From the NCBI RefSeq assembly GCF_001956295.1, contig NZ_MRTD01000026.1, forward strand, positions 16,043-80,042: 64,000 nucleotides of DNA. The letters are read 5' to 3'. This DNA comes from Paenibacillus sp. FSL A5-0031. Its GTDB lineage: Bacteria > Bacillota > Bacilli > Paenibacillales > Paenibacillaceae. Numbering within the stretch: position 1 is the first letter of the stretch; each line of letters opens with the position of its first letter. Below, one piece after another: positions 39,655 to 48,131 of this stretch. The position numbers were made by a program, and so were the translations under genes. The notes under the pieces were generated by a model that ran no database searches, was not told the origin of the DNA, and worked only from the letters and a program-made list of their open reading frames with translations.

Positions 39655-41652
39655 ATGAATCGGATCATCCGTAATACTGGTTTTTATTTAATTATCTTTT
39701 TGGTGACCGTTGGGATTTTTCAATTTATCAGCAGCCAAAATAACACGACCGTTGGATTGCGTTACGATGAACTCGTTGCAGCAATTGAGTCAGGGAATGT
39801 TAAAGAGTTAAGTGTTAAGTACGAGAACCAATCTTATTTTGTTTCCGGAAAATATAAAGTGAAACCTGCGGATGCAGAAAACGATCAATTCGTATCAAGG
39901 ACCGGCGTTAGCGCTGAGGCTAAGATCGCTGAATGGTCAAAACAGTATGGATTCGCTTATGAGACGAAGGAAATGGATCAGCCAAGCATTTGGCTTACAT
40001 TCCTTACCTCCATTATTCCGTTTGTCATCATCTTTGTCCTGTTCTTCTTCTTGATGAATCAAGCTCAGGGCGGCGGCGGCAAAGTTATGAACTTTGGCAA
40101 GAGCAAAGCGCGGCTTTACGATAATGAGAAGAAGCGGATTACATTCGAAGATGTAGCTGGCGCAGACGAGGAGAAGCAAGAGCTCGTTGAGGTCGTAGAC
40201 TTCTTGAAAGACCCGCGGAAATTCAATTTAGTAGGCGCTCGTATACCGAAGGGTGTATTGCTTGTTGGTCCTCCGGGTACAGGTAAAACATTGCTTGCAC
40301 GTGCAGTAGCAGGTGAAGCGGGCGTGCCGTTCTTCAGCATTTCCGGTTCTGATTTTGTAGAGATGTTCGTCGGTGTCGGTGCATCCCGTGTACGCGACTT
40401 GTTTGAGAACGCGAAGAAAAATGCACCTTGTATTATCTTTATCGATGAGATTGATGCGGTAGGTCGTCAACGTGGCGCTGGTCTAGGCGGCGGACATGAT
40501 GAACGTGAGCAAACGCTCAACCAATTGCTCGTTGAGATGGATGGCTTTGGTGCCAACGAAGGTATTATTATTATTGCAGCAACAAACCGTCCGGATATCC
40601 TTGATCCAGCGCTTCTGCGTCCAGGCCGTTTTGACCGTCAAATTACGGTTGACCGTCCAGACCTTAAGGGCCGTGAAGCGGTGCTTAAAGTACATGCGCG
40701 CAATAAGCCGCTATCCAAGGATGTTAAGCTTGAAGTTATCGCAAGACGTACAACAGGCTTTAGTGGCGCTGATTTAGAAAACTTACTTAATGAAGCAGCT
40801 CTTTTGGCTGCCCGTCGTAATAAGAAAGATATCGCAATGGTTGAAGTTGATGATGCGATTGACCGAATCATTGTTGGTACGGAGAAGAAAAGCCGTGTTG
40901 TCAGTGATCGTGAGAAACGTATTGTTGCTTACCATGAAGCAGGCCATACGATTGCAGGCTTCTTCTTGGAGCATGCGGATATGGTGCATAAGGTTACGAT
41001 TATTCCTCGCGGACGTGCTGGCGGATATGTCATCATGCTTCCAAAAGAAGATCGTATGCTTGTAACGAAACAGGAGCTTCTGGACAAAATCACTGGTTTG
41101 CTTGCAGGCCGAGTAGCAGAGGAACTGTTTATTGGTGAAATTGGTACTGGTGCATATAGCGACTTTAAACAAGCGACAGGCATCGTACGCAGTATGATTA
41201 TGGAATACGGTATGAGCGATAAGCTTGGACCGATGCAATTCGGCAGTTCACAAGGCCAAGTATTCCTTGGACGTGATATTGGACATGAGCAGAACTACTC
41301 TGATGCCATTGCATACGAGATAGATCAAGAAATGCAATCCATTATTACAGGCTGTTATGATCGTGCGAAGAAGCTATTAACAGAGAAGAGCAAAGAAATG
41401 CATTTGATTGCTCAAACACTGCTTAATGAAGAAACGCTCGAAATGGATCAAATCAAACGTTTGGTTGAGACTGGTACTTTGGAAGGCGGTCCTTCTACTG
41501 ATGCAGTTGAAACAAATGAGCCGACAACCGAGCCTATTATTGAGACGGTTGGAGACGTAAAGGTGCGCATCCAAACTCGTGATCAAGACGAAGCGAAAGC
41601 TCCGAACCTTGAGAAACGTGATCTAACAGAAGATCCAGATAAGAACGAATAG
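39655..41652 (+). CDS. ftsH: ATP-dependent zinc metalloprotease FtsH
   Basis: A 665-residue membrane-bound AAA+ protease that degrades misfolded membrane proteins and short-lived regulators. Two membrane helices (about 5-27 and 108-128) flank an external domain. The AAA module has Walker A GPPGTGKT near residue 204, Walker B IIFIDEIDAV and the second region of homology (NRPDILDPALLRPGRFDR). The protease zinc site HEAGH is at about 426-430, with the third ligand in EELFIGEIGTGAYSDF. AGAGGAGG lies 7 nt before ATG 39655. A strong terminator separates it from the nucleoside transporter. Confidence 0.98.
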   Translation: MNRIIRNTGFYLIIFLVTVGIFQFISSQNNTTVGLRYDELVAAIESGNVKELSVKYENQSYFVSGKYKVKPADAENDQFVSRTGVSAEAKIAEWSKQYGFAYETKEMDQPSIWLTFLTSIIPFVIIFVLFFFLMNQAQGGGGKVMNFGKSKARLYDNEKKRITFEDVAGADEEKQELVEVVDFLKDPRKFNLVGARIPKGVLLVGPPGTGKTLLARAVAGEAGVPFFSISGSDFVEMFVGVGASRVRDLFENAKKNAPCIIFIDEIDAVGRQRGAGLGGGHDEREQTLNQLLVEMDGFGANEGIIIIAATNRPDILDPALLRPGRFDRQITVDRPDLKGREAVLKVHARNKPLSKDVKLEVIARRTTGFSGADLENLLNEAALLAARRNKKDIAMVEVDDAIDRIIVGTEKKSRVVSDREKRIVAYHEAGHTIAGFFLEHADMVHKVTIIPRGRAGGYVIMLPKEDRMLVTKQELLDKITGLLAGRVAEELFIGEIGTGAYSDFKQATGIVRSMIMEYGMSDKLGPMQFGSSQGQVFLGRDIGHEQNYSDAIAYEIDQEMQSIITGCYDRAKKLLTEKSKEMHLIAQTLLNEETLEMDQIKRLVETGTLEGGPSTDAVETNEPTTEPIIETVGDVKVRIQTRDQDEAKAPNLEKRDLTEDPDKNE

Positions 41653-41675
41653 TATTTTATGGATATTTGTTAACG

Positions 41676-41722
41676 ATAGTCGCTTTGCTACTTGTAAAGA
41701 GTAGCGGGCGACTATTTTTTTC
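41676..41722 (+). terminator. Intrinsic terminator after ftsH
   Basis: ATAGTCGC/GCGACTAT outer stem with inner GCTAC/GTAGC pairing, then seven T. Confidence 0.92.
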
Positions 41723-41857
41723 TTTATTAATGTTCGGATTTAGCCTATAATACGTGTATAAACCTCAGATGAAAAACAGAAATGCTCACATGGAGGTTTT
41801 GTCCATATTGGTCAAACGTTACATAGATGTTACATGACGACGGTCATAACGTTTTTA

Positions 41858-41874
41858 TGTCACTTTAACTGACA
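41858..41874 (+). promoter_or_regulatory. GlnR/TnrA box of the nucleoside transporter promoter
   Basis: TGTCA-N7-TGACA fits TGTNAN7TNACA exactly. Its centre at 41866 is about 50 bp before the predicted transcription start, the position known for activation by TnrA. Confidence 0.72.
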
Positions 41875-41881
41875 TAAGTTA

Positions 41882-41909
41882 TTGACGTTTATTTTTTTGT
41901 AACTATAAT
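41882..41909 (+). promoter_or_regulatory. Sigma-A promoter of the BMP/nucleoside transporter operon
   Basis: TTGACG, 16 bp, TATAAT. The leader to the start codon is about 80 nt. Upstream, repeated GTTACAT and an imperfect GTTA..ATGAC/GTCAT..AAC inverted repeat at 41829-41851 may be further operator sequence. Confidence 0.75.
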
Positions 41910-41997
41910 GAAATAATAGCGGCCAGTATCAGCAAGAATAAGAATGTAACAGGGGTTGCCAAGCTACACAAAAATTAGAGCAGGGGAGAAAACACGC

Positions 41998-43053
41998 ATG
42001 AAAAAGACATTTAGCTTTATGCTTGTAATGATGATCGCGTTGACACTAGTGTTGTCAGCTTGCGGAGGAAAGAAAAACAACGAGGGCGGCACGAACGGAG
42101 ATAAAGGGACTACACCTGCTGTTGAAAACGATGGTACTGGAAAAGGCAAAAAAATTGGTATGGTTACTGATGTTGGCGGCGTACACGATAAATCCTTTAA
42201 CCAAAGCGCATGGGAAGCTCTTCAGAAAGTAGCGGCTGAGACTGGCGCAGAAACGAAGTTCTTGGAAAGTAAAGGCGAAGCAGACATGGAGCCGAACCTA
42301 AACAGCTTCGTTAAAGAAGGATATGACCTTACTTGGGGTATCGGTTTCTTGTTTAATGATGCACTAAGCAAAGTGGCTAAAGAAAATCCAGATGCTAAGC
42401 TAGCAGTAATTGACAGCGTAATCGAAGCGCCAAACGTTGCTTCTATTACTTTCGCTGAAAACGAAGGATCTTTCCTTGTTGGTGTCGTTGCAGGCTTGAT
42501 GACAAAAACAAATAAAGTTGGTTTCGTTGGCGGTATGGAGATTCCGGTTATCAAGAAATTCGAAGCAGGCTTCAAAGCTGGTGTTGCTGCAGTTAAACCG
42601 GATGTTAAAGTTGAAGTTAACTATGCAGGTGACTTCGGTAAACCTGACCTTGGTAAATTGGCTGCATCAACAATGTACGATGGCGGTGCTGATATTATTT
42701 TCCACGCTGCTGGCGCTACAGGCAATGGTGTGTTCAATGAAGGTAAAGCGCGTAAAGACAATGGTGAAAACGTTTGGGTTATTGGTGTAGATAAAGACCA
42801 ATCACTTGAGTTCGGTGATGAAATTACACTTACGTCCATGATGAAGGGCGTTGAAACTGCGGTTCATAAAGTATCCACAGATCTAATCGCTGGAACATGG
42901 GCTGGCGGAACTGTACAAGAGCTAGGTTTGAAAGACGATGCAGTAGGCTTGCCAGAAACATCTAAGAAAAACGTTCCAGCTGATGTTCTTGCTGAAGTAG
43001 AGAAATACAAAGCAAAAATCGTTAGCGGCGATATTAAAGTACCTACTGAATAG
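41998..43053 (+). CDS. BMP-family nucleoside-binding lipoprotein
   Basis: A 351-residue lipoprotein with lipobox VLSAC (Cys22), followed by a Gly/Asn-rich linker. The BMP (Med/PnrA) fold is shown by KIGMVTDVGGVHDKSFNQSAWEAL near residues 47-70, VGFVGGMEIPVIKKFEAGFKAG and VIGVDKDQSLEF. Related proteins (PnrA, NupN) bind purine nucleosides. AGGGGAG precedes ATG 41998. It heads an operon with an ATPase and two permeases, separated from them by a hairpin terminator that should favour excess binding protein. A GlnR/TnrA box near -50 suggests induction by nitrogen limitation (inference). Confidence 0.93.
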   Translation: MKKTFSFMLVMMIALTLVLSACGGKKNNEGGTNGDKGTTPAVENDGTGKGKKIGMVTDVGGVHDKSFNQSAWEALQKVAAETGAETKFLESKGEADMEPNLNSFVKEGYDLTWGIGFLFNDALSKVAKENPDAKLAVIDSVIEAPNVASITFAENEGSFLVGVVAGLMTKTNKVGFVGGMEIPVIKKFEAGFKAGVAAVKPDVKVEVNYAGDFGKPDLGKLAASTMYDGGADIIFHAAGATGNGVFNEGKARKDNGENVWVIGVDKDQSLEFGDEITLTSMMKGVETAVHKVSTDLIAGTWAGGTVQELGLKDDAVGLPETSKKNVPADVLAEVEKYKAKIVSGDIKVPTE

Positions 43054-43108
43054 TTTTCTCCATTCAATGGTATCCTTTGATTGAGGATCGTTTGTTGATG
43101 AATCAGAC

Positions 43109-43136
43109 AAGACCGGCTTCGGCCGGTCTTTGTTCT
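43109..43136 (+). terminator. Intercistronic terminator between the binding protein and ATPase genes
   Basis: Perfect 9-bp stem AAGACCGGC/GCCGGTCTT with a stable TTCG loop, then TGTTCTTT. It probably allows partial read-through into the ATPase gene. Confidence 0.8.
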
Positions 43137-43215
43137 TTGTTGGGATAAGTAAGTGCTTTTAATGTCAAATTTTTTATGCATATTCAAGCAGTAAAAACCG
43201 GGGAGATGATGAGGA

Positions 43216-44760
43216 ATGGACCGGAGCAAGGCGGCTGTACAGTTAAAGGGAATTACAAAGCGGTTTCCCGGATTGGTAGCTAACGATTCCATAAATTTTG
43301 AATTGAAGAAAGGTCAGATTCATGCGCTGCTTGGCGAGAATGGCGCAGGGAAATCGACCCTAATGAACATTGTGTTCGGACTATATCAACCGGACGAGGG
43401 CGAGATTTGGGTTAATGGAGAGAAAACAGTCATTGAGGGTGCCTCTAAAGCAATTGACCTTGGCATCGGCATGGTTCATCAACATTTTAAACTCGTACAG
43501 CCTTTTACCGTTGCAGAAAATATTGTGCTTGGCAATGAACCTGTCAAAGGTATGAAAATCGACTACAAGCTCGCTAATGAGAAGGTTCGGGCGATATCCG
43601 AACGTTATGGTCTGAATGTAGATCCTCAGGCGCGAATTAAAGATATTACAGTAGGCATGCAGCAGCGTGTTGAAATTCTGAAAACGTTGTATCGCGGCGC
43701 CGAAATCGTTATTTTTGATGAGCCGACAGCTGTTTTGACGGTGCAGGAAATTGAGGAGCTAATCGAAATCATTCGCAACCTGGCTGCTGAAGGAAAGTCG
43801 ATTATTATCATTACGCATAAATTGAAAGAAGTAATGGCTCTTGCAGATGCTGTAACCGTTATTAGACGCGGCAAGGTTATCAAGACAGTAACTACAGATG
43901 AGACGAATGAGCAGCAGCTTGCGGAATTGATGGTCGGCAGGGATGTATCCTTCGAGGTGAAGAAGACGAAGAACGAGCCTGGCGAAGTAATTTTATCTGT
44001 GGATGGATTGCAGATGAAAGGTGATCAAGGCAAAAATGTACTGGATGGTACCAGCTTCAACATTCGTGCAGGAGAGATTTTTGGCATAGCCGGTGTTGAT
44101 GGCAATGGGCAAAGCGAGCTCATTTATGCTATTACAGGTATGCGCAAACTGGACGGCGGCAGCGTTAAGCTGAACGGCAAGGATATGACGAACCATTCTC
44201 CGCGCCAAATATCGGTTGCGGGAGTAGGGCATATACCAGAGGATCGGCATAAGCATGGGCTGGTGCTAGATTTCTCAGTTAGTGAGAATATGATTTTGAA
44301 TACGTATTTTGAGCCGGAATTCGGCCGTTCCATGTTTATTGATTACAACAGCATGGACAAGCTGTCTGAAAAGCTTGTTAATGAATTTGATGTTCGCTCA
44401 TCAGGTATTCATACGCATGCTCGTCAGTTGTCTGGCGGAAACCAGCAGAAGGCTATTATCGCACGGGAGCTTCATAAAGATCCTGATTTGCTTATTGCGG
44501 TTCAGCCTACACGCGGCCTCGACATCGGTGCGATCGAATTTGTGCACAAGCGGTTGGTACAAGCTCGAAACGAAGGAAAAGCGATTTTACTCGTATCATT
44601 TGAGCTTGATGAGCTGTATGCATTGTCCGATCGAATTGCGGTCATGTATGAAGGCAAGCTAATGGGTGAGGTTGATGCTGAGCAGAGAGATGATCAGCAG
44701 CTTGGACTTATGATGGCTGGTAACAAAATAGCTGTACCTGCATCAGAGGGGAGAGGATAG
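43216..44760 (+). CDS. nupO: Nucleoside ABC transporter ATP-binding protein (NupO-like)
   Basis: A 514-residue double ABC ATPase of the sugar/nucleoside (RbsA-like) class. The first domain has Walker A GENGAGKST near residue 38, signature TVGMQQRVEILK and Walker B IVIFDEPTAVLT. The second domain has the typical degenerate Walker A (GVDGNGQSE) and signature QLSGGNQQKAIIAREL, with Walker B-like LLIAVQPTRGLDIGA. It energises uptake with the two permeases downstream. GGGGAGATGATGAGGA precedes ATG 43216; the next gene starts 5 nt after the stop. Confidence 0.94.
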   Translation: MDRSKAAVQLKGITKRFPGLVANDSINFELKKGQIHALLGENGAGKSTLMNIVFGLYQPDEGEIWVNGEKTVIEGASKAIDLGIGMVHQHFKLVQPFTVAENIVLGNEPVKGMKIDYKLANEKVRAISERYGLNVDPQARIKDITVGMQQRVEILKTLYRGAEIVIFDEPTAVLTVQEIEELIEIIRNLAAEGKSIIIITHKLKEVMALADAVTVIRRGKVIKTVTTDETNEQQLAELMVGRDVSFEVKKTKNEPGEVILSVDGLQMKGDQGKNVLDGTSFNIRAGEIFGIAGVDGNGQSELIYAITGMRKLDGGSVKLNGKDMTNHSPRQISVAGVGHIPEDRHKHGLVLDFSVSENMILNTYFEPEFGRSMFIDYNSMDKLSEKLVNEFDVRSSGIHTHARQLSGGNQQKAIIARELHKDPDLLIAVQPTRGLDIGAIEFVHKRLVQARNEGKAILLVSFELDELYALSDRIAVMYEGKLMGEVDAEQRDDQQLGLMMAGNKIAVPASEGRG

Positions 44761-44765
44761 CGTAT

Positions 44766-45848
44766 ATGGAAACCTTGAAAAAAATATTTAATAAATCGTC
44801 TATCCTTATTCCAATTGTGTCAATCATTCTTGGATTTGTGGTTGGCGCCATTGCCATGCTCGCAGGAGGGTACGATCCAATTCTAGCGTACACTTCTTTA
44901 ATCAATAAGCTGTTTAGCACTCCTTACAATATGGGAGAAGCGGTTCGAGCAATTACACCATTGATCTTTACAGGTTTAGCCGTTTCCTTCGCTTTCCGTA
45001 CAGGTCTATTCAATATCGGTGTTGAGGGACAATTTGTAATGGGTATGACTGGCGCGACAATTGTAGGCGTGCTGCTTGACCTGCCATGGTATATACATGC
45101 GCCTCTAGCTGTAATTACGGGTGCTGTATTTGGCGGCCTATGGGCGGGTATTGCTGGTTACTTGAAAGCGAAGCGTGGAGTAAATGAAGTTATTTCATCC
45201 ATCATGCTGAATTGGATCGCATTGTTCCTCTCCAATTTTATCATTGCGAAGTTTCTTGTTGAGAAAGGCCAGCAGAAGTCGATGCCGGTTCATGAATCAG
45301 CTATGGTGAAAATTGATTGGCTTATTAAGCTGACAGACAACGCTCGTATGCACTGGGGTACGGTAGTTGCTCTCATTTGTATCGTTGTGTTTTATTTCGT
45401 GTTATGGCGTACGAAACAAGGCTACGAGCTTCGTGCTGTTGGACATAACCCGGATGCAGCGCTATATGCGGGTATGAACGTTAACGTAACGATGGTTAAG
45501 TCAATGTTTATAAGCGGCGTATTCGCTGGTCTGGGCGGCGTGTTTGAAATTTTAGGCGTGTTCGGCAACCAGACCGTTATGGCTGCTTCTCCGGGCTATG
45601 GGTTTGATGGTATTGCGGTAGCGCTCCTTGGCGGAAATACGCCGATTGGTGTATTCCTTGGCGCAATCTTATTCGGTGGACTCAGCTACGGTTCAGCAGG
45701 CATGAGCTTTGGTGCAGGTGTTCCTCCTGAGGTCGTGCGTATCGTAATCGGCGCCGTTATTTTCTTCGTTGCTTCGCATGGATTGGTGAAGTGGTTCTTA
45801 AAGCCTTTTCTAAATAAACGTGCAAGCAAGCGGAAGGAGGCGGTGTAG
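44766..45848 (+). CDS. nupP: Nucleoside ABC transporter permease (NupP-like)
   Basis: A 360-residue permease of the BPD_transp_2 class with eight to ten membrane helices. Family features include TPLIFTGLAVSFAFRTGLFNIGVEGQFVMG near residues 60-90, GYLKAKRGVNEVISSIMLNWIALF and the ATPase-contact loop YELRAVGHNPDAALYAGM. With NupQ it forms the membrane channel. GGGGAGAGG ribosome site overlaps the end of nupO. The stop codon lies 1 nt before the next start codon. Confidence 0.93.
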   Translation: METLKKIFNKSSILIPIVSIILGFVVGAIAMLAGGYDPILAYTSLINKLFSTPYNMGEAVRAITPLIFTGLAVSFAFRTGLFNIGVEGQFVMGMTGATIVGVLLDLPWYIHAPLAVITGAVFGGLWAGIAGYLKAKRGVNEVISSIMLNWIALFLSNFIIAKFLVEKGQQKSMPVHESAMVKIDWLIKLTDNARMHWGTVVALICIVVFYFVLWRTKQGYELRAVGHNPDAALYAGMNVNVTMVKSMFISGVFAGLGGVFEILGVFGNQTVMAASPGYGFDGIAVALLGGNTPIGVFLGAILFGGLSYGSAGMSFGAGVPPEVVRIVIGAVIFFVASHGLVKWFLKPFLNKRASKRKEAV

Positions 45849-45849
45849 G

Positions 45850-46812
45850 ATGAACGTGCTAGACATCATTGGACAACTTATTAATACAACGCTCGTGTTC
45901 TCCACCGCGCTCATTTTTACAGCACTTGGCGGTATGTACTCAGAGCGCTCAGGTGTTGTGAACATCGGACTAGAGGGCTTGATGGTTTCAGGAGCGTTCG
46001 CCGCGGCAGTTGCAACGGAGTATGCGATACAAGCTGGGTTAGGCAGTGCATCACCGTGGATTGGATTTATAGCTGCAGCTATTTATGGTACGTTATTTGC
46101 TTTATTGCATGCGATATCAACGATCACGTTCCGTGCGGATCAAACCGTCGTCGGTGTCGTTATTAACATCCTATCGCTTGGCTTAGCGCTTTACCTAACC
46201 AAAAGCATTTATGATGGATCAGGTCAAACGCCGCTTTTGGCTAATGTATTTCACAAAGTGAAAATACCTTATTTATCTGATATTCCGTTGCTCGGGAAAG
46301 CTATTTTCACCGCGTATCCGACGACGTATATTGTTCTAGCTATCGCAGTGATCAGTTATTTCGTCTTGTTCCACACGCCGTTTGGCTTGCGTCTGCGTGC
46401 TGTGGGCGAACATCCGAGCTCTGCGGATACCGTTGGTATTAGCGTAACCAAATACCGTTATATCGGTGTATTGCTCAGCGGCGCGCTTGCAGGTCTTGGG
46501 GGTGCGACAATTACGTTGACGACGACAAGCAGCTTTGCGCATAATACGATTTCTGGGCAAGGATTTATTGCGCTCGCAGCACTGATTTTCGGTAAATGGA
46601 ATCCGCTTGGCGTTGTAGGAGCAGCAATGTTCTTCGGTCTAGCTCAGGCGCTTAGAAGCTTTGCACAGCGATTTGAATTCTCGCAGCATATTCCAGTTGA
46701 ATTTTTCTACATGCTGCCATACGTTTTAACTCTGATTGTTTTGGCAGGAGCTGTCGGCCGTTCAAATGCGCCATCAGCACTTGGTCAACCTTACGATCCA
46801 GCAAAAAGATAA
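45850..46812 (+). CDS. nupQ: Nucleoside ABC transporter permease (NupQ-like)
   Basis: A 320-residue permease partner of NupP. It shows FTALGGMYSERSGVVNIGLEGLMVSGAFAAA near residues 25-55, ITFRADQTVVGVVINILSLGLALYL and the coupling loop LRLRAVGEHPSSADTVGISVTKYR. ATG 45850 is chosen because AAGGAGGCGG lies 8 nt upstream; an in-frame start at 45820 lies inside nupP. It ends the operon with a strong terminator. Confidence 0.93.
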   Translation: MNVLDIIGQLINTTLVFSTALIFTALGGMYSERSGVVNIGLEGLMVSGAFAAAVATEYAIQAGLGSASPWIGFIAAAIYGTLFALLHAISTITFRADQTVVGVVINILSLGLALYLTKSIYDGSGQTPLLANVFHKVKIPYLSDIPLLGKAIFTAYPTTYIVLAIAVISYFVLFHTPFGLRLRAVGEHPSSADTVGISVTKYRYIGVLLSGALAGLGGATITLTTTSSFAHNTISGQGFIALAALIFGKWNPLGVVGAAMFFGLAQALRSFAQRFEFSQHIPVEFFYMLPYVLTLIVLAGAVGRSNAPSALGQPYDPAKR

Positions 46813-46821
46813 TTCAAAATG

Positions 46822-46853
46822 GTCTCTCTCCATCACGGAGAGAGACTTTTTTT
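46822..46853 (+). terminator. Intrinsic terminator after the nucleoside transporter operon
   Basis: Perfect 10-bp stem GTCTCTCTCC/GGAGAGAGAC, 5-nt loop, seven T. Confidence 0.95.
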
Positions 46854-46989
46854 ATTTCGTTGCAAAAACAAGAGATGACGGCGGTCGCGATTATATAGTA
46901 AAAAAGGTTCATTTACGAAGAATGGGAGTGAGATACAGCGATCAAAATAATTTATTTTAAATTGCTGCCTTAAAAAGGCCTTTAACGCA

Positions 46990-47018
46990 TTGACAGTAGC
47001 ATCTACCGCGTGTAAATT
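46990..47018 (+). promoter_or_regulatory. Sigma-A promoter of nadABC
   Basis: TTGACA, 17 bp, TAAATT. The leader of about 140 nt to nadA holds no riboswitch that I recognise. The remainder of 46854-47162 shows only a small GGCC-centred hairpin near 46968-46982. Confidence 0.65.
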
Positions 47019-47162
47019 AAAACTTAATCAAATGAATTTATCCCTTTTGGTTTAAACTATAGGTAAGCGACTTTCTAAGTTTGTGCATCAATTCACAAAG
47101 TTCAGCTTGCCGTATAACGGAATGGGTTATCGCCCATCCCTCATAAGAGGAGAGGATCTACT

Positions 47163-48101
47163 GTGGAAGCACTGGCACTGGAACGCAAGGCGGAGCAAAA
47201 CCGAGAGCTGCGTGAACGGTTGTTACAGTTGAAGAAAGAACGGAATGCTATCATTTTAGCTCATTATTATCAACGTGATGAAATTCAAGAGGTAGCTGAT
47301 TTCCGTGGAGATTCCTTCCTGCTTGCGCAGAAGGCTGCACAAACGGATGCTGAAGTTATTGTTTTTTGCGGCGTTCACTTTATGGGTGAGAGCGCAAAAA
47401 TTTTGGCTCCTAATAAAACCGTTATCATTCCCGACGAGCGTGCGGGCTGTCCGATGGCCGACATGGTAAGTGTTGATGGTTTGCGTAAGCTGAAAGCGCA
47501 GCACCCGAATGCAAAAGTCGTTACTTACATTAACTCGTCTGCTGAGATCAAAGCTGAGACTGATATTTGCTGCACATCGGCAAATGCGGTTAAAGTTGTC
47601 AACTCGGTTGAAGGCGACGAGATCATCTGGGTACCAGATAAGAACCTAGGCCACTATGTGCAGCAGAATACAGATAAGAAAATGATTATCTGGGAAGGTT
47701 ACTGCAATACGCACGATATGCTGACGGTTAAAGACGTAGAAGAAATGAAAGCGAAATATCCTAATGCGCAATTCGTTGTGCATCCGGAATGTCGTCCAGA
47801 AGTCGTTGAGCTAGGCGACTTTGTAGGCAGTACAACCGCTATTATTAAATATTGTAAAGAATCAGATTGCCAAGAATTTATCGTGGGAACAGAAGATGGC
47901 ACTGGCTATCAGCTTCGTTTAGACAGCCCAGGTAAAACTTTTCATTTTGCATCTAAATATTTGGTGTGCCCTAACATGAAAGTAAATAATTTGAAGAAGC
48001 TAGTGAAATGCTTGGAAACGATGCAGCCTCAAATCTACGTACCGCCACATGTTGCAGATCAAGCCCGTTTATCCTTGGAGCGCATGCTACTCGTGAAGTA
48101 G
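47163..48101 (+). CDS. nadA: Quinolinate synthase A
   Basis: A 312-residue 4Fe-4S enzyme that condenses iminoaspartate with dihydroxyacetone phosphate to quinolinate, the second step of de novo NAD synthesis. ERNAIILAHYYQRDEIQEVADFRGDSFLLAQKA opens the first of three similar domains. Candidate cluster cysteines are those in DERAGCPMAD (near residue 100), the HPECRPEV segment (about 217) and KYLVCPNMK (about 280). Start GTG 47163 follows AGAGGAGAGG. It heads a nadA-nadB-nadC group, an order different from B. subtilis nadB-nadC-nadA. Confidence 0.95.
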   Translation: MEALALERKAEQNRELRERLLQLKKERNAIILAHYYQRDEIQEVADFRGDSFLLAQKAAQTDAEVIVFCGVHFMGESAKILAPNKTVIIPDERAGCPMADMVSVDGLRKLKAQHPNAKVVTYINSSAEIKAETDICCTSANAVKVVNSVEGDEIIWVPDKNLGHYVQQNTDKKMIIWEGYCNTHDMLTVKDVEEMKAKYPNAQFVVHPECRPEVVELGDFVGSTTAIIKYCKESDCQEFIVGTEDGTGYQLRLDSPGKTFHFASKYLVCPNMKVNNLKKLVKCLETMQPQIYVPPHVADQARLSLERMLLVK

Positions 48102-48131
48102 TATGCGCTGCTTCTACGCTTGGAGGAGCCA

